A program made the position numbers and the translations under genes. A model generated the notes under the pieces. The model did not search any database and was not told where the DNA came from. It saw nothing but the letters and a program-made list of their open reading frames with translations. A stretch of DNA of 8,051 nt from NCBI GenBank assembly GCA_021845945.1, contig JAJZRD010000178.1, forward strand, positions 1 to 8,051. The letters are read 5' to 3'. Positions 5,870 to 8,051 of this stretch are shown here, in pieces. The number at the start of each line of letters is the position of its first letter. Position 1 is the first letter of the stretch. This stretch comes from Chloroflexota bacterium (lineage in GTDB: Bacteria; Chloroflexota; UBA6077).

Positions 5870-6582
5870 GAGTCGACGAGCAGCTGTGCACGGGCTGCGG
5901 GGAGTGCCTGGACTACTGCTCCGTGGACGCCCTCCGACTGGCCGGCGGGATCGCCACCGTCGGCCTGGAGCTCTGCGTCGAGTGCTCCGTCTGCCGGCGC
6001 TCGGGCGTCTGCCCCACCGACGCCTTTGTAGAGGAGGAGTTGGCCTGGCCCCGATCCCTGCGCAGCATCTTTAGCAATCCGCTGACCTGCTTCGCTGAGA
6101 CCGGGGTCACCGGTCGGGGCACCGAGGAGATGAAGACCAACGAGGTCACGGGGCGGTTCGGCAAGGAGGAAGCAGGGGTCGCCATAGACATCGGCCGGCC
6201 CAATGCGGGAACAAGCCTCGCCGACGTGGAGAAGCTGGCCATGGCGGTGGCGAAGGTGGGCGTGGAGTTCGAGCCTCTCTCCCCCATCACCATGCTGATG
6301 GTCAATGCGGCCACAGGGCGGTTGCGGGAGGAGATCAAGGGCGAGCGGGTGCTCTCGGCCGTGATCGAGCTGAAGACCAGGCCGGAGAAGCTCCCCCAGC
6401 TGGTGGGCGCGCTGCGGGAGGTGGAGGGCCAGGTGAACACCGTCTTCACCGTGGGGGTGATCTCACGGGTGGGGGAAGATGGCCGCTCCATCCTGCTGCG
6501 ACCGCTACTGGAAGAGGCTGGCATCGCTGTGCGACCCAACGGCAAGGTCAATCTGGGGCTGGGCCGGCCGCTGGCAGAGTAG
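5866..6582 (+). CDS. Dicluster [4Fe-4S] ferredoxin-domain protein F1
   Basis: 238 residues. The N-terminal 50 hold two cluster motifs: C8-C11-C14-C18 (Cx2Cx2Cx3C) and C37-C40-C43-C49 followed by P (Cx2Cx2Cx5CP). Eight cysteines fit two [4Fe-4S] clusters, so electron transfer is likely. A conserved linker follows: WPRSLRSIFS (61-70), then GRGTEEMKTNEVTGR (83-97) and AIDIGRP (106-112). Residues about 160-230 (RVLSAVIELK, LPQLVGALREVEGQVNTVFTV, RPNGKVNLGLG) read as a small alpha/beta domain that could be ACT- or NIL-like; that is inference. The start ATG overlaps the X1 stop, with AAGGAGGT ahead of it. A ferredoxin fused to a small ligand-binding-type domain is known in the homocysteine-forming HcyF protein, where the NIL domain comes first; here the order is reversed, so it is only an analogy. 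Redox partner of X1 is the simplest role. Confidence 0.87.
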   Translation: MRVDEQLCTGCGECLDYCSVDALRLAGGIATVGLELCVECSVCRRSGVCPTDAFVEEELAWPRSLRSIFSNPLTCFAETGVTGRGTEEMKTNEVTGRFGKEEAGVAIDIGRPNAGTSLADVEKLAMAVAKVGVEFEPLSPITMLMVNAATGRLREEIKGERVLSAVIELKTRPEKLPQLVGALREVEGQVNTVFTVGVISRVGEDGRSILLRPLLEEAGIAVRPNGKVNLGLGRPLAE

Positions 6583-6592
6583 GTGGGAGGGG

Positions 6593-6620
6593 CGTGGACC
6601 GGCCAGAGGGCAGGTCCACG
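6593..6620. terminator. First of two adjacent hairpins between convergent operons
   Basis: CGTGGACC (6593-6600) and GGTCCACG (6613-6620) form a perfect 8-bp stem with a 12-nt loop, 10 nt past the F1 stop. No T-run follows on either strand. It probably helps end the X1-F1 transcript. Confidence 0.5.
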
Positions 6621-6653
6621 GGGTGAGGGGGGAAGCTGCCCCCTCCCTCACCC
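6621..6653. terminator. Second hairpin between convergent operons
   Basis: GGGTGAGGG (6621-6629) pairs with CCCTCACCC (6645-6653), extended by a G-T wobble and two G-C pairs toward a 9-nt loop. It abuts the first hairpin and ends 12 nt before the X2 stop. With opposite strands converging here, it is well placed as a bidirectional terminator. Neither side has a T-run. Confidence 0.55.
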
Positions 6654-6665
6654 TGCGCCGAACCT

Positions 6666-7295
6666 CTAGCTTCTCGCGGCCATGGCCGCCACCAGCTCGG
6701 CGGCCCGAGCGACGTTGAAAACGCCGCAGGTGCACTGATGGCCCAGCTTCAGCCCGGCCTCCTCGGCGGTGAGCTTGCCGGCCTTCACCTGTTGGGCCAT
6801 GTGGCGCACCAGAGTCCCCGGCACCTGGGCGTGGCCGCACATGGTCATCACCTCTAACTCCTCCATGGGCGCCATCTTCTCGGCCCGACCCCAGGTGCCC
6901 AGGGAGTACTCGATGGTGTGGGGGATGCCGATGCCGGCCTTCTTGCAGCACTCCTTCACGTTGTCGAAGAGGCCGCTGACCACGACGGAGCGATCGAAGC
7001 CAGCGTCGATCAGATCTTTGATGACGGCAGCGACGGTATCAGCGTCCCGGAAAACGGCGTGGCCGATGGTCTTGTCGTTGACGCCCTCGAGGATCGCCTT
7101 GACGCCCAGGGTCAACTGATTGCCCCTGGCGGCGTCGCCCACGAAGGTGGGGTTGTACTTCATGACGATCTCGTAGAACTTCTTCATCCTCTCGCCGGTG
7201 CCGGGGACGTTGACCCCCTTCCCTGCCATGGTCGTGAAGATGTAGTCCCTGGAGAGGCTCTCGATCGTGCCCCGTCGGTGATGGGTGTGAGTCAT
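6666..7295 (-). CDS. Uncharacterised CGH/CxCG protein X2 (paralog of X1)
   Basis: 209 residues. It aligns with X1 almost without gaps (one residue dropped and regained) at roughly 35-40 percent identity by hand count. Shared blocks are the start (MTxTxHRxG), ESL-x-x-D (12-17), GD at 53-54, AILEG, AVF-x-x-AD, SVVVS, HT plus SLG (126-133), LE-x-x-TMCGH (147-155), AG-x-x-TA-x-x-AG-x-KL and C-x-CG-x-FN-x-x-RAA (188-198). C153, H155, C188 and C190 keep the same numbers as in X1. X2 lacks X1's C159 and carries a CC pair at 116-117 instead. The ATG at 7295 has a GGAGG site about 6 nt upstream. It is second in its operon, 12 bp after F2. Function is unknown; the conserved Cys/His set suggests a bound metal or cluster. 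Divergence from X1 is large enough that the two may act on different substrates or form a heteromer. Confidence 0.85.
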   Translation of the reverse strand: MTHTHHRRGTIESLSRDYIFTTMAGKGVNVPGTGERMKKFYEIVMKYNPTFVGDAARGNQLTLGVKAILEGVNDKTIGHAVFRDADTVAAVIKDLIDAGFDRSVVVSGLFDNVKECCKKAGIGIPHTIEYSLGTWGRAEKMAPMEELEVMTMCGHAQVPGTLVRHMAQQVKAGKLTAEEAGLKLGHQCTCGVFNVARAAELVAAMAARS

Positions 7296-7307
7296 CTTCG
7301 TCCTCCT

Positions 7308-8027
7308 CTACCGGCCCTGTTGGTGGGTGACCATGCCGACGTTGGTCTTCCCGTTGGGGAGCAGCGTGAACCCGGCGTCCTCGACCACCTTCTTGATGGG
7401 AACCGACCCGTCCGGCTCGTAGCGGACCGCCAGGTCGATGCTGAAGACCGAGTCGACCTTGGGAGTCACCTCCTTCAAGGTGTTCAGGACCTCCACCACC
7501 TTCTCCTGAGGCACGATGAACTCGACGATGGCCGAAAGCACCTTCTCCTGCAGCACGTCGTCCTGCATCTTGCCCGTCTGCAAGTCCGTCATCAGGAAAG
7601 TAACAGGGTTCGCAGGCTCCTGCTGCACCCCGATCTTGGAGAGGGCCATGGCGATCTTCTCCACCTCGCCAAGCCTGGTGCCGACGGTGGGTCGCCCGAC
7701 CTCGATGGCCATCCCGGCGAAGCCCGGCTTCACCCGATCGGTCACGTCGTTGGTCTTGATCTCTTCGGTTCCGCGGCCCGGGATGCCGGTCTTCGGATGG
7801 ACGCCCAGGGGATCGCTGAACTGGCTGCGCAGCACCCGTGGCCATTCCATCGGCTGCTGATAGAAGGCGTCAGTCGGGCAGACGCCGGCCCGGAGGCAAG
7901 CGCCGCATTCGACACACTCGTCGAGATCGACGCGGGAGACGCCATCATCATCCAGGGAGATCGCACCTACGGTGCAGTAGGGCACGCACTCCCCGCAGCC
8001 GCTGCAGGCCTGTTCGTCAATCAGCAT
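7308..8027 (-). CDS. Dicluster [4Fe-4S] ferredoxin-domain protein F2 (paralog of F1)
   Basis: 239 residues, roughly 45 percent identical to F1 by hand count along its whole length. Cluster ligands are C8-C11-C14-C18 and C38-C41-C44-C50 followed by P, with the same unusual x5 gap before the last cysteine. The linker WPRVLRSQFSDPL (62-74), GRGTEEIKTNDVTDR (84-98) and AIEVGRP (107-113) is the best-conserved non-cysteine part, hence likely functional rather than a spacer. VEKIAMALSKIGV (122-134) and the tail LLPNGKTNVGM also match F1. The C-terminal part (about 160-232) again looks like a small beta-alpha-beta domain, ACT/NIL-like by inference. The ATG at 8027 has AAGGAG about 6 nt upstream. It is first in the F2-X2 operon; only 24 bp of its upstream region is in the window, so its promoter is not visible. 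Confidence 0.87.
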   Translation of the reverse strand: MLIDEQACSGCGECVPYCTVGAISLDDDGVSRVDLDECVECGACLRAGVCPTDAFYQQPMEWPRVLRSQFSDPLGVHPKTGIPGRGTEEIKTNDVTDRVKPGFAGMAIEVGRPTVGTRLGEVEKIAMALSKIGVQQEPANPVTFLMTDLQTGKMQDDVLQEKVLSAIVEFIVPQEKVVEVLNTLKEVTPKVDSVFSIDLAVRYEPDGSVPIKKVVEDAGFTLLPNGKTNVGMVTHQQGR

Positions 8028-8051
8028 CGCGCACTCCTTCTGTCCGTGTCT

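Noticed and set aside
5866..6582. F1/X1 as the known homocysteine-forming DUF39/HcyF pair
   Set aside because: F1 has the ferredoxin part first, not after a NIL domain, and X1 is too short and lacks recognisable DUF39 or CBS features; kept only as an analogy.
7039..7845. 268-codon minus-strand ORF across F2 and X2
   Set aside because: It is a low-complexity, Arg/Gly-rich out-of-frame shadow of the two real genes, which have clear cysteine motifs and ribosome binding sites.

Overview
The window looks like a GC-rich bacterial chromosome segment. It has tightly packed genes, strong AGGAGG-type ribosome binding sites and short spacers, and no tRNA, rRNA, insertion sequence or CRISPR array. The taxon cannot be fixed from this sequence. 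The solute-binding protein carries a lipoprotein signal (a cysteine after a hydrophobic stretch). That fits a monoderm-like or Chloroflexota/Firmicutes/Actinobacteria-type host slightly better than the beta-proteobacteria, where such binding proteins are usually soluble and periplasmic. This is inference only.

Left part (1-4817, all minus strand). A complete tripartite tricarboxylate transporter is encoded in the order tctC (lipoprotein binding protein), tctB (small membrane subunit), tctA (large membrane subunit). A perfect 14-bp hairpin follows tctA. Next come a D-2-hydroxyacid dehydrogenase of the CtBP-like branch and the N-terminal part of a DJ-1/PfpI-family protein that runs off the left edge. 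Together they suggest uptake of an organic acid followed by NAD-linked 2-oxoacid/2-hydroxyacid interconversion. The substrate is not visible from sequence.

Middle (4818-5224). A 407-bp divergent intergenic region holds the lowest-GC stretch seen in the window, a perfect TATAAT box facing tctC, and an imperfect palindrome. It must carry the promoters of both divergent transcription units.

Right part (5225-8027). Four genes form two convergent two-gene operons. Each has one ~210-residue protein with an invariant MCGH ... CxCG(I/V)FN signature that I do not recognise (called X here), and one ~238-residue protein with an N-terminal pair of [4Fe-4S] motifs followed by a conserved linker and a possible ACT/NIL-like C-terminal domain (called F here). 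X1/X2 are paralogs, as are F1/F2. The gene order inside the operons differs: X1-F1 on plus, F2-X2 on minus. Two adjacent hairpins separate the convergent ends. This duplicated X-F module is the most likely place for an undescribed system. A plausible but unproven reading is an iron-sulfur redox or metal-dependent enzyme acting on the acid imported by the neighbouring transporter.
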